A stretch of DNA of 64,000 nt, from contig JABFSH010000028.1 in NCBI GenBank assembly GCA_013140705.1, positions 1 through 64,000 on the forward strand, read 5' to 3'. Below, piece after piece: positions 20,050 through 29,192 of the stretch (positions within the stretch are counted from its first letter, which is position 1; the number at the start of each line of letters is the position of its first letter). A program made the translations under genes and the position numbers. The DNA comes from Methylococcaceae bacterium (lineage in GTDB: Bacteria > Pseudomonadota > Gammaproteobacteria > Methylococcales > Methylomonadaceae). The notes below the pieces were generated by a model. The model saw only the letters and a program-made list of their open reading frames with translations, ran no database searches and was not told the DNA's origin.

Positions 20050-21006
20050 TTCTACTTTGTCAGATTCATTCCAGCGCTATCTGAGACCGTCTTGCATGAT
20101 ATTCTTTGGCTTTTGCCGCAGATCCTGCCGTTTGCGGATGGTGTCCGCCAATTCTTCAGCGGTGAACTGCCGACGTAGGTGCAGATGCTCCAGCACCGCA
20201 CCAAGTCGTTGAAGGACAACAGGGGCCACTGTTGCCGCCCTGCAATTTTCTGCTTAACCAGAAAGTGTTCCCAGCATGCCCATGGCCATGTGGTGATGCC
20301 AGGCATCCCAGCAGCGAACTGGGTAGTCAGCCTTGCCCCATTCGCTTTTCGCCTCTCGAAAGCTGTGCTCAATGAAGAAGTGTTGCGCCTGTACCCTCGC
20401 AAGTTCCTGCCAGGCTGTAATCCAGCGGTACATTGATTGGATAAGCAGTAGGGCGCTATAGCCTCCGCATCGACTTCTCGGCGCACCAAGAGATGCCAGC
20501 AGCGCGCTTTGTCTTCCTCGCCATCCCAGACCCCAATCAGGGTATGCAGCTAACCGGCTACCAACCAGCCTTTTTTGCCTTCCCGCAGGGTCAGACGCCG
20601 CCAAGCCTCCGGTGGTTTGTGCCGCTGCCCATCGATCAACGCGCGGTGAAGCGCAGTGAGGCTGACGAGACGGGTTTTCCACCCCGTCCAGCCCATTCAA
20701 GCAACCGGGGTTCTGGGTCTTGAAGATAATTCATTTGATCGCAATGCCCATCCGCTATAAACGGGTAACCTTGCCAATCCGCGCATATAGCCTTCAAACG
20801 TTGATGTGGAGCCGTGCGTGGACGACACGAAAAATGATGAAACGTGGCAAAATGCGCACTGAGCGCCTATGGAAACTCTTAGAGAGCATGTAAGAGCATG
20901 GTTCAAAACTTCCACGACAGCATTATAAGTAACTTATATAAAACAATAACTTATTACACACTGATTCTGCCTTTCTGAATAACCAAGCTACTCTAACAAA
21001 GTAGCA
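20050..21006 (-). mobile_element. IS701-like insertion element, decayed, with intact ends
   Basis: The left end ttctactttgtcagatt (20050-20066) and the right end actctaacaaagtagca (20990-21006) are inverted repeats matching at 14 of 17 positions. They are flanked by a direct 4-bp duplication ttaa (20046-20049 and 21007-21010), as in IS701-family insertions. The 957-bp length is well below a full IS701 copy, and the transposase is broken. The element lies just past cydX. Confidence 0.8.
20052..20915 (-). pseudogene. DDE transposase (IS701/IS4 type), frameshifted and internally deleted
   Basis: Fragments occur in at least three reverse frames. 20697-20915 gives a possible N-terminal part. 20254-20489 gives HFFIEHSFREAKSEWGKADY then WHHHMAMGML, the Glu-containing catalytic C-terminal block of this transposase group. 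Part of 20052-20489 in another frame gives LVRREVDAEAIAPYCLSNQ-like and C-terminal sequence. No full-length product is possible. Confidence 0.75.
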
Positions 21007-21022
21007 TTAAACTGATCCGGTA

Positions 21023-21121
21023 TTAACTATCCGGTTCATCGTTTATTTCCAGCCATAAGGCATTTATGATGGCCAACGCACAGGCCAGGCCGACCCCTAA
21101 AATCCACGCGAAATACCACAT
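21023..21121 (-). CDS. cydX: Cytochrome bd oxidase small subunit CydX
   Basis: The 32-residue peptide starts MWYFAWILGVGLACALAI and ends in a polar ...LEINDEPDS tail, which matches CydX/YbgT: one transmembrane helix beginning MWYFAWILG. It has a good ribosome-binding site (aggaga, 8 bases before the ATG) and lies 19 bases after the cydB stop on the same strand. CydX stabilises the bd haem site. It is too short for routine ORF calling. The right end of the IS701-like element is only 16 bases past its stop. Confidence 0.92.
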   Translation of the reverse strand: MWYFAWILGVGLACALAIINALWLEINDEPDS

Positions 21122-21140
21122 GTTTATTTCTCCTTGATTT

Positions 21141-22280
21141 TTAATATAAGACGTGCTGATTTTTCTGAATATCGTCCACTGTTATTTTGCCGCGCATGAC
21201 GCGGTAAACCCAGAGGGTATAGGCGAGGACAATGGGCATTAAAACAACGGTTGCGAAGAATAATAAATGCAATGTGTAGCGGCTGGCGCTGGCATCCCAT
21301 ACTGTCAGGCTGCTGGAGGGCGCGATACTGGAGGGGATGATGAACGGAAATAGCGAACCTCCCGCCGTCACAATAACGCTGATAACGACTAAACTGCTCA
21401 TCAAAAAAGCAGAGCCGAGATACCGTTTAGCCGACAACAATATAACTAGCCAGGCACCGACGATGGCCAGCACTGGCGACACAAGCAACACAGGATAGTG
21501 CCCGTAGTTAGCTAACCAAAGGCCAGAGGTTTTTTCTACGGTTTTTGCGAGTGGGTTGGCAATGTGCCCTGTATCGATCACCGACGTAATCCGATAACCG
21601 TCGACGCCGAAGGCAATCCACAGACCCGCAGCGATGAAACTTGCCGTAAAAATCAGGCTGCTCCATAGTATCACGCACCGTGCCCGTTGTGCCAAAGCCG
21701 CCTCGGTTCGCCAGTGCAGAAATACGGCGCCATGCAGACATAACAACGAGACGCCGACTATGACACAAAGCAAGGCAAAGGGTTGAAATAACTCCCAGAA
21801 ACCGCCGGTGTAAATGGAACGTAAATCCGCGTCTAGTTTAAAGGGCAAACCTATAATCAGATTGCCTGCGGCGAGACTTAACACGACGGCAGGTACCGCG
21901 CCGCCTGCAAATAACGCCCAATCCCAGGCGGAACGCCAGCGCGGATTAGCCAGTTTGCTGCGATAATCGAAGCCGACCGGTCGTAAAAATAAGCCAAATA
22001 ATAGCACCAACATACCGGTATAAAGCCCGGAAAACAAGGTGGCGTACACCAGCGACCAGGCGCCGAACGAAATTCCGCCCAGTGTGACCAGCCAGGTTTG
22101 GCTGCCCTCCCAGGTCGGTCCGACCGTATTCAGCATCACGCGCCGTTCATCGTCGGTTTTGCCGAGAAAGGGCAACAAAAGTCCGATCCCCAGATCAAAG
22201 CCGTCCAGGACGGCAAATCCGCAAATCAGAAATACCAGTATCGCCCACCAAATAATGCGCAGTGTTTCGTAGTCAAACAT
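21141..22280 (-). CDS. cydB: Cytochrome bd ubiquinol oxidase subunit II
   Basis: The 379-residue membrane subunit has about eight or nine membrane segments and starts with the CydB signature WWAILVFLICGFAVLDGFDLG, followed by LNTVGPTWEGSQTWLVT. It forms the bd complex with CydA. It overlaps cydA by 8 bases and is followed by cydX. Confidence 0.96.
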   Translation of the reverse strand: MFDYETLRIIWWAILVFLICGFAVLDGFDLGIGLLLPFLGKTDDERRVMLNTVGPTWEGSQTWLVTLGGISFGAWSLVYATLFSGLYTGMLVLLFGLFLRPVGFDYRSKLANPRWRSAWDWALFAGGAVPAVVLSLAAGNLIIGLPFKLDADLRSIYTGGFWELFQPFALLCVIVGVSLLCLHGAVFLHWRTEAALAQRARCVILWSSLIFTASFIAAGLWIAFGVDGYRITSVIDTGHIANPLAKTVEKTSGLWLANYGHYPVLLVSPVLAIVGAWLVILLSAKRYLGSAFLMSSLVVISVIVTAGGSLFPFIIPSSIAPSSSLTVWDASASRYTLHLLFFATVVLMPIVLAYTLWVYRVMRGKITVDDIQKNQHVLY

Positions 22281-23841
22281 GACTCAATCCCTCTTCTTGT
22301 TCAAAATGATAGCGGCCGGTATGCAAACTGCTCGGACCCAGACGTATATACTTGATCATTAAAAATAACTCAATCCCGAGCAACACGGTGTAGAACACGA
22401 AGAAGCCCGCCAGACTTAAATATAACTGCCCGGCATCCACACTGGACGTGCTCAAATGGGTCGGCAAAATATTGGCGATGGTCCAGGGTTGACGGCCGTA
22501 TTCGGCGACGACCCAACCCAGTTCGCTGGCGATCCAGGGCAGGGGAATACCATAAAATGCCAGGCGCAGCAGCCAGCGTTGCTTATGAGCGGTGCGTTTG
22601 GCGTTGAAGTAGAAAGATGCCGCGAAAATAAACAGCATCGCCACGCCGCAAAATACCATGCCGCGAAAAGTCCAAAACATCGGTGCCACTCGGGGGATGG
22701 AATCATGCACCGCCGCTGCGATTTGTTCGGGCGTGGCATCAACAACGTTTTCCGTGTATTTTTTCAGCAGCAATCCATGTCCGAGGTCGTTTTTATGAAG
22801 TTCAAAAACCGATTTTGCCGCTGTATTGGTTTTATCCTGCCGCAAAAGTTGCAAGTTTTCATAAGCGATCATGCCACTTTCTATCCGCTGATGCTTGCGT
22901 TCACGGATTTCCTTAATGCCGTCGACCTTTTCGTCGATGGAGCGGGTGGCAATCAGGCCCATGACCCAGGGAATTTTGATCGCATAGTGGGTCGTCATGG
23001 TGTCTTCATCCGGAAAACCAAATAAAGTAAACGAAGCGGGCGCTGCTTCCGTTTCCCATTCGGCTTCGATAGTCGCCAGTTTAGCGCGTTGTACTTCACC
23101 GATGGTATAGCCGCTTTCGTCACCGAGTACGATGACCGATAACACCGCCGCCAAGCCGAAGCCGGAGGCAATTCTGAATGAACGCCTGGCAAAGGCGACA
23201 TCTCTATTATTTAGCAGATAGTAAGCGCTGATGCCGAGTACAAACATCGAGCCTGTGACATAACCGGCCGCCACCGTGTGCACAAATTTAACCTGAGCGA
23301 CGGGGTTAAAAAACAGTTCGGAAAAGCTGGTCAGTTCCATACGCATGGTTTCGTAATTGAATTCGGCACCGACCGGATGCTGCATCCAGCCGTTGGCGAT
23401 CAATATCCATAATGCGGACAAACTCGTACCTAGTGCCAGCAGCCACGTAACACCCAAATGCTGTAATTTACTCAGGCGCTCCCAGCCGAAGAAAAATAAA
23501 CCCACGAAAGTCGATTCCAGAAAGAATGCCATCATGCCTTCTATCGCTAGAGGCAGTCCGAAAATATCGCCCACATAATGGGAATAATAGGCCCAATTGG
23601 TACCGAACTGAAATTCCATGGTGATGCCGGTGGTGACGCCCATCGCGAAATTGATGCCGAACAGTTTGCCCCAGAACCGCGTCATGTCCTTATAGATAGG
23701 CCGGTTGGACATCACGTACACGGACTCCATAATGGCCAGTAAAAACGACAAGCCCAGCGTTAGCGGTACAAACAAAAAATGATAAAGCGCCGTCAGCGCA
23801 AACTGGAGCCGCGAAAGCTCCACAACTTCTTGGGTGATCAT
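22273..23841 (-). CDS. cydA: Cytochrome bd ubiquinol oxidase subunit I
   Basis: CydA carries haems b558, b595 and d and the quinol site. The 522-residue length is typical. Visible signatures are LSRLQFALTALYHFLFVPLT (axial His near residue 19), GRQPW (proton/quinol region), and the GDESGYTIGEVQRAKLATIE part of the Q loop. The oxidase is high-affinity and in studied bacteria tolerant of sulfide and NO, which fits the adjacent sulfide genes. Confidence 0.97.
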   Translation of the reverse strand: MITQEVVELSRLQFALTALYHFLFVPLTLGLSFLLAIMESVYVMSNRPIYKDMTRFWGKLFGINFAMGVTTGITMEFQFGTNWAYYSHYVGDIFGLPLAIEGMMAFFLESTFVGLFFFGWERLSKLQHLGVTWLLALGTSLSALWILIANGWMQHPVGAEFNYETMRMELTSFSELFFNPVAQVKFVHTVAAGYVTGSMFVLGISAYYLLNNRDVAFARRSFRIASGFGLAAVLSVIVLGDESGYTIGEVQRAKLATIEAEWETEAAPASFTLFGFPDEDTMTTHYAIKIPWVMGLIATRSIDEKVDGIKEIRERKHQRIESGMIAYENLQLLRQDKTNTAAKSVFELHKNDLGHGLLLKKYTENVVDATPEQIAAAVHDSIPRVAPMFWTFRGMVFCGVAMLFIFAASFYFNAKRTAHKQRWLLRLAFYGIPLPWIASELGWVVAEYGRQPWTIANILPTHLSTSSVDAGQLYLSLAGFFVFYTVLLGIELFLMIKYIRLGPSSLHTGRYHFEQEEGLSHV

Positions 23842-24080
23842 GAGTGCCTCTCCTGAGGGGTTTGAGAATGCGTGAAAGTCCGCTGTTCACCGAAAAGTTT
23901 GCCGGCAATAATGGCTTCATCAACAGGTTGCTTATGTCCGGCAAAAAATAGCCACCACAACCCGCCTAATAAAAGAAATTTAACCAGTAAAGCTATCATT
24001 ATTTCTCGGCTATACGAGGACGAATGCGTTTGTTTGAGTGGCTTTTGGTGCACTAGAAGGATTCCATTTTTAACACGCAT
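23838..24080 (-). CDS. cydP: CydP-like small subunit of cytochrome bd
   Basis: The 80-residue product has one membrane segment (IALLVKFLLLGGLWWLFFAG) preceded by SREI and followed by a short polar tail. This matches the small CydP protein encoded before cydA in many proteobacteria. Its TGA overlaps the cydA ATG by 4 bases. The N-terminal start is uncertain; an internal ATG at 23999 would give 53 residues. Confidence 0.75.
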   Translation of the reverse strand: MRVKNGILLVHQKPLKQTHSSSYSREIMIALLVKFLLLGGLWWLFFAGHKQPVDEAIIAGKLFGEQRTFTHSQTPQERHS

Positions 24081-24150
24081 TAACTATCAACCTTAAAAGC
24101 TATAAATTCAGTGCTATTAACCCGTGAATGGTTAATAGGCCGCAACAAAA

Positions 24151-24465
24151 TTATTTTCTATTGAAAAATAGAATGAGAGCGATGACACCGATGAACAAAG
24201 CCGGTACGACATAAAAACTCCACTGGGACTCTTCCCAGTTTTCTGTGCCTCGACGCAGAGTAGGATCTTTCGATTCATCATAAGGAACGCCGGTTTTCAC
24301 GAGTAATGCCTGCGGCCAATGCGATTGGCTATCAAAAACAGTGACTCTGCTCGAAAAAAAATCAAACCCTTTAAAATCGGTGTTGTAAAGGGTAGACGCC
24401 TGAGTAAGCGGGGAACTTCCCAATACAAAAAGGAGACTGAGAGTTAACATTAATTTTTTTAACAT
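24151..24465 (-). CDS. Exported protein with C-terminal membrane anchor, unknown
   Basis: The 104-residue product has an N-terminal signal peptide (about residues 1-23, ending LTQAS) and a C-terminal hydrophobic helix (YVVPALFIGVIALILFF) with a short Asn-Arg-Lys tail. The domain between, about 55 residues, would face the periplasm. No family is recognised. It lies between cydP and sulP on the same strand; a role with either is possible but not shown. Confidence 0.7.
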   Translation of the reverse strand: MLKKLMLTLSLLFVLGSSPLTQASTLYNTDFKGFDFFSSRVTVFDSQSHWPQALLVKTGVPYDESKDPTLRRGTENWEESQWSFYVVPALFIGVIALILFFNRK

Positions 24466-24531
24466 GATTTTTTGTCCGGGCTGAGTGTCAAAAATTACCG
24501 ATTTTTATAAGCTATTTAAAATAGTCCGCAT

Positions 24532-26259
24532 TTAGCTCAATTCTCTGACCGCATCGGTATTGCGAAAAAAGACTTTGCCGGGTTTTAATTGGGCAATAAA
24601 ATCGGTCTTTTCCAGCTTATCCATAATCGGACCTTTTGCTTCTGAGAGATTCAAGGTTTTACCTGACGCTTGCAGCGTATGATTCAAGTTTTCCAAGGCT
24701 TCCAAGGCCGTGGTATCGATATCGCTGACAGAAGTAAAAATGAGGACGACGTGTTTAATAGCCGGTTGCCGCCGCAATTCGGCGGCAAGGAAGTCTTCAA
24801 TGTAATTGATATTGGTAAAGGTGATACTTTCGTCAATACGAAGCAATAATAAGTGCCGCCAGGTTTCTACGTGATGACGCTTGATATTTCGAAACTGCTC
24901 GGTACCCGGAATACGCCCCACCACGGCAATATGCGGTTGACTGGATTTACGTAAATGGCGGGCGATGGTCAGCAGAATTCCTAATGTGATGCCTTCTTCA
25001 ATGCCTAAGACAATAACTCCCAACAACGTAACCAGCTCTGCAAGACCATCACCCCGATCATACTGCCAGGTGTGCACTATGTTTTTTATCCGCACCAAGG
25101 GGATGATGGCGACTAAAATGATGGCGGCCAATACGGCTTTGGGGATCGTTTCAAACCAGCGCGTTAAAAAAACGACTGCTATAGCCAGCAATCCGGCGGC
25201 AATCAACATCGCCATTTGCGTCCGGGCACCGGCGGCAAAATTCACCATGGTTCGGCTAAAGCCGCCGGCAACCGGCATGCCGCCGGAAAATGCCGTCGCC
25301 AGATTCGCCGCCCCCAACGCGATCAGTTCCTGGTTGGGTACAATTTTTTCACCCCTCAGGTTCGCTGTTACTTTCGCAATGGCGACACTTTCCACATAAG
25401 CTATTAACGCAATAAACGCAGCGCTGGGTAATAATAGCTGCCATCTTTCAATACCGGTAAAGTCAAAACTTAATACCGGAAAACCACCTGGTACCTGTCC
25501 TATGACCGCAATGTGGTGGTTTGCTTGCAGATTAAAATAACTTACTACCGTTGTGCCCAATAAAACCGACAGTAATGGCCCGCATTTGCTGATGGCAGTG
25601 ACGACAGAAAGCGAGAGGCCCATTTTTTTGAGTAATGACGGCAGCAATTTGCCAAACAGGATTAATAAGCCTATGGATGCCAAACCCATGGCCAATGTCA
25701 CAGAATTAAAGCCTTGGACATAACGGCCGTAACAGGCAAAGCTCAATCCACACTCGGGACTTTTTAAGCCGGCAATTTGCGGTATTTGGCTTGCGATAAT
25801 CAACAGTGACGCGCCGCTGGTAAATCCTGTCAAGACCGGATGACTGATAAAATTCACTAGTCCACCCATGCGTAACAATGCCATCAACAACAGAATCAAA
25901 CCGCTTTCTGCCGATAATATCAAGGCACTGTGTACGGAGTCACCCAACGCTTGAATCTCAGGCGCACCTAACGCACTGGCAATCATTATGGCTGCTATGG
26001 AAGCCGGACCTACCGATAACGTTCTGCTTGTACCTAATACGGCATAAACCATTGGCGGTAAAATACTCGCGTACAAGCCCAGTTCCGGCGGCAATCCTGC
26101 CAATACCGCATAGGCTATCGCTTGTGGAACCAGTAAAATCGCCGTAATGATTCCTGCAAATACGTCACCGTTAAAATCCTGACGGCTATAGGATTTTAGC
26201 CAGGCGATGATTGGCAAGCACTTGGTTACGGGTAACTCCGTCTTGGTGGATTCAGTCAT
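24532..26259 (-). CDS. SulP-family anion transporter with STAS domain
   Basis: SulP proteins carry sulfate, bicarbonate or other anions. The product of about 575 residues has the SLC26 signature (GIITAILLVPQAIAYAVLAGLPPELGLYAS), some 10-12 membrane segments, and a C-terminal STAS domain (VLIFTSVSDIDTTALEALENL). I prefer the ATG at 26259 (MTESTK) over the upstream frame start at 26322. Next to sulfide oxidation genes, export or import of a sulfur oxyanion is plausible, but bicarbonate cannot be excluded. Confidence 0.85.
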   Translation of the reverse strand: MTESTKTELPVTKCLPIIAWLKSYSRQDFNGDVFAGIITAILLVPQAIAYAVLAGLPPELGLYASILPPMVYAVLGTSRTLSVGPASIAAIMIASALGAPEIQALGDSVHSALILSAESGLILLLMALLRMGGLVNFISHPVLTGFTSGASLLIIASQIPQIAGLKSPECGLSFACYGRYVQGFNSVTLAMGLASIGLLILFGKLLPSLLKKMGLSLSVVTAISKCGPLLSVLLGTTVVSYFNLQANHHIAVIGQVPGGFPVLSFDFTGIERWQLLLPSAAFIALIAYVESVAIAKVTANLRGEKIVPNQELIALGAANLATAFSGGMPVAGGFSRTMVNFAAGARTQMAMLIAAGLLAIAVVFLTRWFETIPKAVLAAIILVAIIPLVRIKNIVHTWQYDRGDGLAELVTLLGVIVLGIEEGITLGILLTIARHLRKSSQPHIAVVGRIPGTEQFRNIKRHHVETWRHLLLLRIDESITFTNINYIEDFLAAELRRQPAIKHVVLIFTSVSDIDTTALEALENLNHTLQASGKTLNLSEAKGPIMDKLEKTDFIAQLKPGKVFFRNTDAVRELS

Positions 26260-26340
26260 GGTCTTGGTTGTTGCGATTGAAAAAGGTACGGGCTTAAATT
26301 TAAAGGTGTCCAGCAGGCACACCTTAACGTCAATCCATTT

Positions 26341-27597
26341 TCAGCTTTCGTCTTTCATAAAGCGTTTGGCGTAGGATTCCAGATGTGGAAAATCTATGCG
26401 ATAGCCTTTGATCATAATGTGCCAGTACAGCCACGGAAAACCCATTTTTTTGCCTATCCACCAGATAAACAGATTTTTTCTTGGGTCCAACAATGGAAAT
26501 GAGGGGGTTACCTTGCCGCCATAGGCAAACTCCGCCAACATAACCGTACTCAATGACGTCGTTAACGGACACGAGCCATAACCGTCATATTTCTCTTCGA
26601 TGGTTATATTTTTGATGAGATGCAAAATATTGTCGACGACAATCGGCACCTGCTTTCTGACGGCTGCAGCGGTTTTGGCATTCGGGGTTGAAGTAGCGTC
26701 ACCCAGGCCGAAGATATTGGCGTATGCATTGTGCTGCAAGGTTCTTTCATGCACATCGACCCAGCCGGCGGCATTGGCTAATGGACTTTTTTTGATGAAA
26801 TCAGGGGCACTTTGAGGCGGTGTCACATGGATCATATCAAAGGTTTTCACAACTTGGGTTTTGTTACCGTCACTATCTGTTTTTTCAAACGTCGCGGTTT
26901 TGGCGGGTCCATCAATCGCCACCAGGTTATGATTGAAACTGGTTTTAATGCCGTAACCGGCTACCACCTTCATTAAAGCCTTGGCAAAAAACGGGATACC
27001 GAATATTGCAGGACCGGCGTTACAAAACTCCACGTGAATATCTTTTAAAATACCCGATTTCCGAAAGCGGTCTGCGGCCAGATACATGATTTTTTGGGGG
27101 GCGCCGGCACATTTAATGGGCATCGGGGGTTGGGTAAACAATGCTGTGCCGGATTTGGTTTGCTGGATACAGGCCCAAGTATATTCGGCCGTGTCTGGCG
27201 AATAATTGCTGCAGACATTGTTTTTGCAGAGTGTTTCTTTTAGTCCTTTAATTTTATCCCAATCCAGTTGTAAGCCTGGGCAGACCACCAGGTAATCGTA
27301 GCCGATAACGTCACCTGAACGTAAGGTGACCGTGTTGTTTTCCGGTTGAAAGCTTTCGGCATACTCTTTAATCCATTTAACGGTCGGATGAATTAAATCG
27401 GCTTCTTTTCGAGTCGTTTGTTTTAAGGTGTAGGCACCACCGCCAATAATGGTGAAGCCGGGTTGATAATAATGTTTTTCAGACGGCTCGATAATCGCAA
27501 TATCGATATCGGCATTTTGCCGACGCATATTATTGGCAACCGAAACGCCGGCAGCACCGCCGCCGACGATCAAGAGTGTATGGTGTTGTTGTGACAT
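26341..27597 (-). CDS. sqr: Sulfide:quinone oxidoreductase
   Basis: SQR oxidises sulfide and passes electrons to the quinone pool. The 418-residue flavoprotein has the N-terminal FAD motif VGGGAAGVSVANNMRR and a second Rossmann block. The redox cysteines appear in KCAGAPQKIMYLA and YGSCPLTTS, the pattern of the mitochondrial SQOR-like branch. That branch typically passes sulfane sulfur to a thiol acceptor for persulfide dioxygenase, and such an enzyme is encoded just upstream here. The interval to that gene contains a MITE-like insertion. Confidence 0.92.
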   Translation of the reverse strand: MSQQHHTLLIVGGGAAGVSVANNMRRQNADIDIAIIEPSEKHYYQPGFTIIGGGAYTLKQTTRKEADLIHPTVKWIKEYAESFQPENNTVTLRSGDVIGYDYLVVCPGLQLDWDKIKGLKETLCKNNVCSNYSPDTAEYTWACIQQTKSGTALFTQPPMPIKCAGAPQKIMYLAADRFRKSGILKDIHVEFCNAGPAIFGIPFFAKALMKVVAGYGIKTSFNHNLVAIDGPAKTATFEKTDSDGNKTQVVKTFDMIHVTPPQSAPDFIKKSPLANAAGWVDVHERTLQHNAYANIFGLGDATSTPNAKTAAAVRKQVPIVVDNILHLIKNITIEEKYDGYGSCPLTTSLSTVMLAEFAYGGKVTPSFPLLDPRKNLFIWWIGKKMGFPWLYWHIMIKGYRIDFPHLESYAKRFMKDES

Positions 27598-27635
27598 GTT
27601 TTCTCCTCCAAGTGATATTATTTTTTATTTTGTAA

Positions 27636-27806
27636 TTCTACTTTGTCAGATTTTCACGAGCTCGTCATACTCGCCTGGAAGCGAGTGGATGGCAAGCTCG
27701 AATCCAGCCGTAGCACCTGGATTCGCTTCGCGCTCTAACGGGTCCTGCCATCCATGCCGGAAAGACGGGCTTTAAAAAAATTATCAGGCAATCTGACAAA
27801 GTAGAA
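27636..27806. mobile_element. MITE-like element with IS701-type ends
   Basis: The 171-bp element has perfect 17-bp inverted ends (ttctactttgtcagatt at 27636-27652; complement at 27790-27806) and a 4-bp duplication gtaa on both sides (27632-27635, 27807-27810). The end is identical to the left end of the decayed IS at 20050-20066. The inside is not transposase but nested inverted repeats (cgaatccag/ctggattcg; tggatggca/tgccatcca). It is therefore a non-autonomous derivative mobilisable by that IS family, inserted between the persulfide dioxygenase and sqr. Confidence 0.88.
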
Positions 27807-27895
27807 GTAAGCGAGTTAATTAAATAGATTTCCTGTTGTACGGGTGTTGAGCGTTGGGTCAGCCCAGCAAACGCTCAACACGCTTCGGAATGCTG

Positions 27896-29035
27896 TTAAA
27901 CAGCTTTCTGCCACGCTTCATAGCCGCCAGCCATGGAGAGCACATTCGTATAACCTAATGTTTTCATGGTTTGGGCTGCCATTGCTGAACGCCCCCCTGT
28001 GCGGCAGTAAATCAGTACAGCTTTTGATTTATTGGCTAATTCAGGCATATTGCCTATCTTAAATTCGAGCACGCCGCGGGGTAATAGCACAGCTTGATCA
28101 AGATGGCCGGCCGTATACTCGTTTTCCTCGCGGGTGTCGATAACGGTCAGGTTGCCTTCAGCAATCAATTGCCTGGCTTTTGCCACATTAATTTCGGTAA
28201 TGTGTTGTTTAGCCGCCGCGACCATGTCTTGCACCGACATACCGCCGGTCTTTGGCATGTCGCCGCCGCAGTTAACAATGGGTGCATCTCCTGTTTTTGT
28301 GCTTTCTCGAACTGTTTCCCGTTGCGCGATGGCATCCTGGCGTTGGTTTTCTTCCAGTCCGCAAAAACGGTTGGCGGGTACTGCCTCATCGATCAATTTA
28401 GGCTTCGGAAGGTTCAGGTTATTCATGATTTCGATAAATTGTTCCCGCGATTTACCCGCCAGTCTTGGATTTGTCGTGCGTTCCTGCATGACATTGCTGA
28501 CCCAGCGCTGTTGGTAATCGTGGCCAGGATAAACCAGGGTATCATCGGGCAGAGTGAATAAGCGTTGGGTAATACTGTCGTACTGAGCGCCGGCATCCCC
28601 GCCTTGAAAATCGGTACGTCCGCAGCCGCCAATAAACAAAGAGTCGCCGGTAAATACACGGTCTCGCCACAAAAAGGAAATGCTGCCTTTGGTATGTCCT
28701 GGGGTGGCGATAACCTTGATCTGTTCGTCATTGGTAAAGGAAAAAACGTCGCCATCCTGAATCTGAAAATCCGCCGTTTCCGCACCGCAAAGAGCGCTCA
28801 CGCCGGTTTGTGCTCCCAGCTTTTGCCGCAACAAGCCGCTGGCGGTGATGTGGTCGGCATGGACATGGGTTTCCAGGGTATAGATAAGTTTCAATCCCAT
28901 ATCTGCCAGCATGGACAGATAACTGTCAATATGGGTGTTGACGGGATCAATCAACATGGCTTCTTTGTTGACAGGATCAGCAATCAGGTAAGTGTAAGTC
29001 CAGGTTTCCTGGTCAAATAGTTGTTTAAATAGCAT
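27896..29035 (-). CDS. Persulfide dioxygenase (ETHE1-like) - rhodanese fusion
   Basis: The 379-residue enzyme has an N-terminal metallo-beta-lactamase fold with the mononuclear iron motif THVHADHITASG (about residues 57-68), GHTKGSISF and VYPGHDY, as in ETHE1/PDO. A C-terminal rhodanese domain follows (about 280-379) with active-site loop YCRTGGRS. It should oxidise glutathione persulfide to sulfite and transfer sulfane sulfur. It is the first gene of the leftward sulfide block, ahead of sqr. A sigma-54 promoter and an upstream inverted repeat precede it. Confidence 0.93.
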   Translation of the reverse strand: MLFKQLFDQETWTYTYLIADPVNKEAMLIDPVNTHIDSYLSMLADMGLKLIYTLETHVHADHITASGLLRQKLGAQTGVSALCGAETADFQIQDGDVFSFTNDEQIKVIATPGHTKGSISFLWRDRVFTGDSLFIGGCGRTDFQGGDAGAQYDSITQRLFTLPDDTLVYPGHDYQQRWVSNVMQERTTNPRLAGKSREQFIEIMNNLNLPKPKLIDEAVPANRFCGLEENQRQDAIAQRETVRESTKTGDAPIVNCGGDMPKTGGMSVQDMVAAAKQHITEINVAKARQLIAEGNLTVIDTREENEYTAGHLDQAVLLPRGVLEFKIGNMPELANKSKAVLIYCRTGGRSAMAAQTMKTLGYTNVLSMAGGYEAWQKAV

Positions 29036-29101
29036 GTTGTTTCTCCTCGTTGTTACTGGTTATTGACTATCGAAATGTACCTTTTATAGACTGAATATAA
29101 A

Positions 29102-29116
29102 GCAAAGCGTGTGCCA
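29102..29116 (-). promoter_or_regulatory. Sigma-54 (-24/-12) promoter of the persulfide dioxygenase gene
   Basis: Read on the minus strand: tggcacacgctttgc. The GG of tggcac and the GC of ttgc are separated by exactly 10 bases, matching the RpoN consensus. The predicted start lies near 29090, leaving a leader of about 55 bases to the ATG at 29035. Sigma-54 promoters need an enhancer-binding activator, and a strong inverted repeat stands about 130 bases upstream. Confidence 0.75.
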
Positions 29117-29192
29117 TTAATAAATTTGTCATGTAACGTATTGTTAATATTTATTTTTATTACAGACACCAGGCGTTTATGATTTGCTATTG

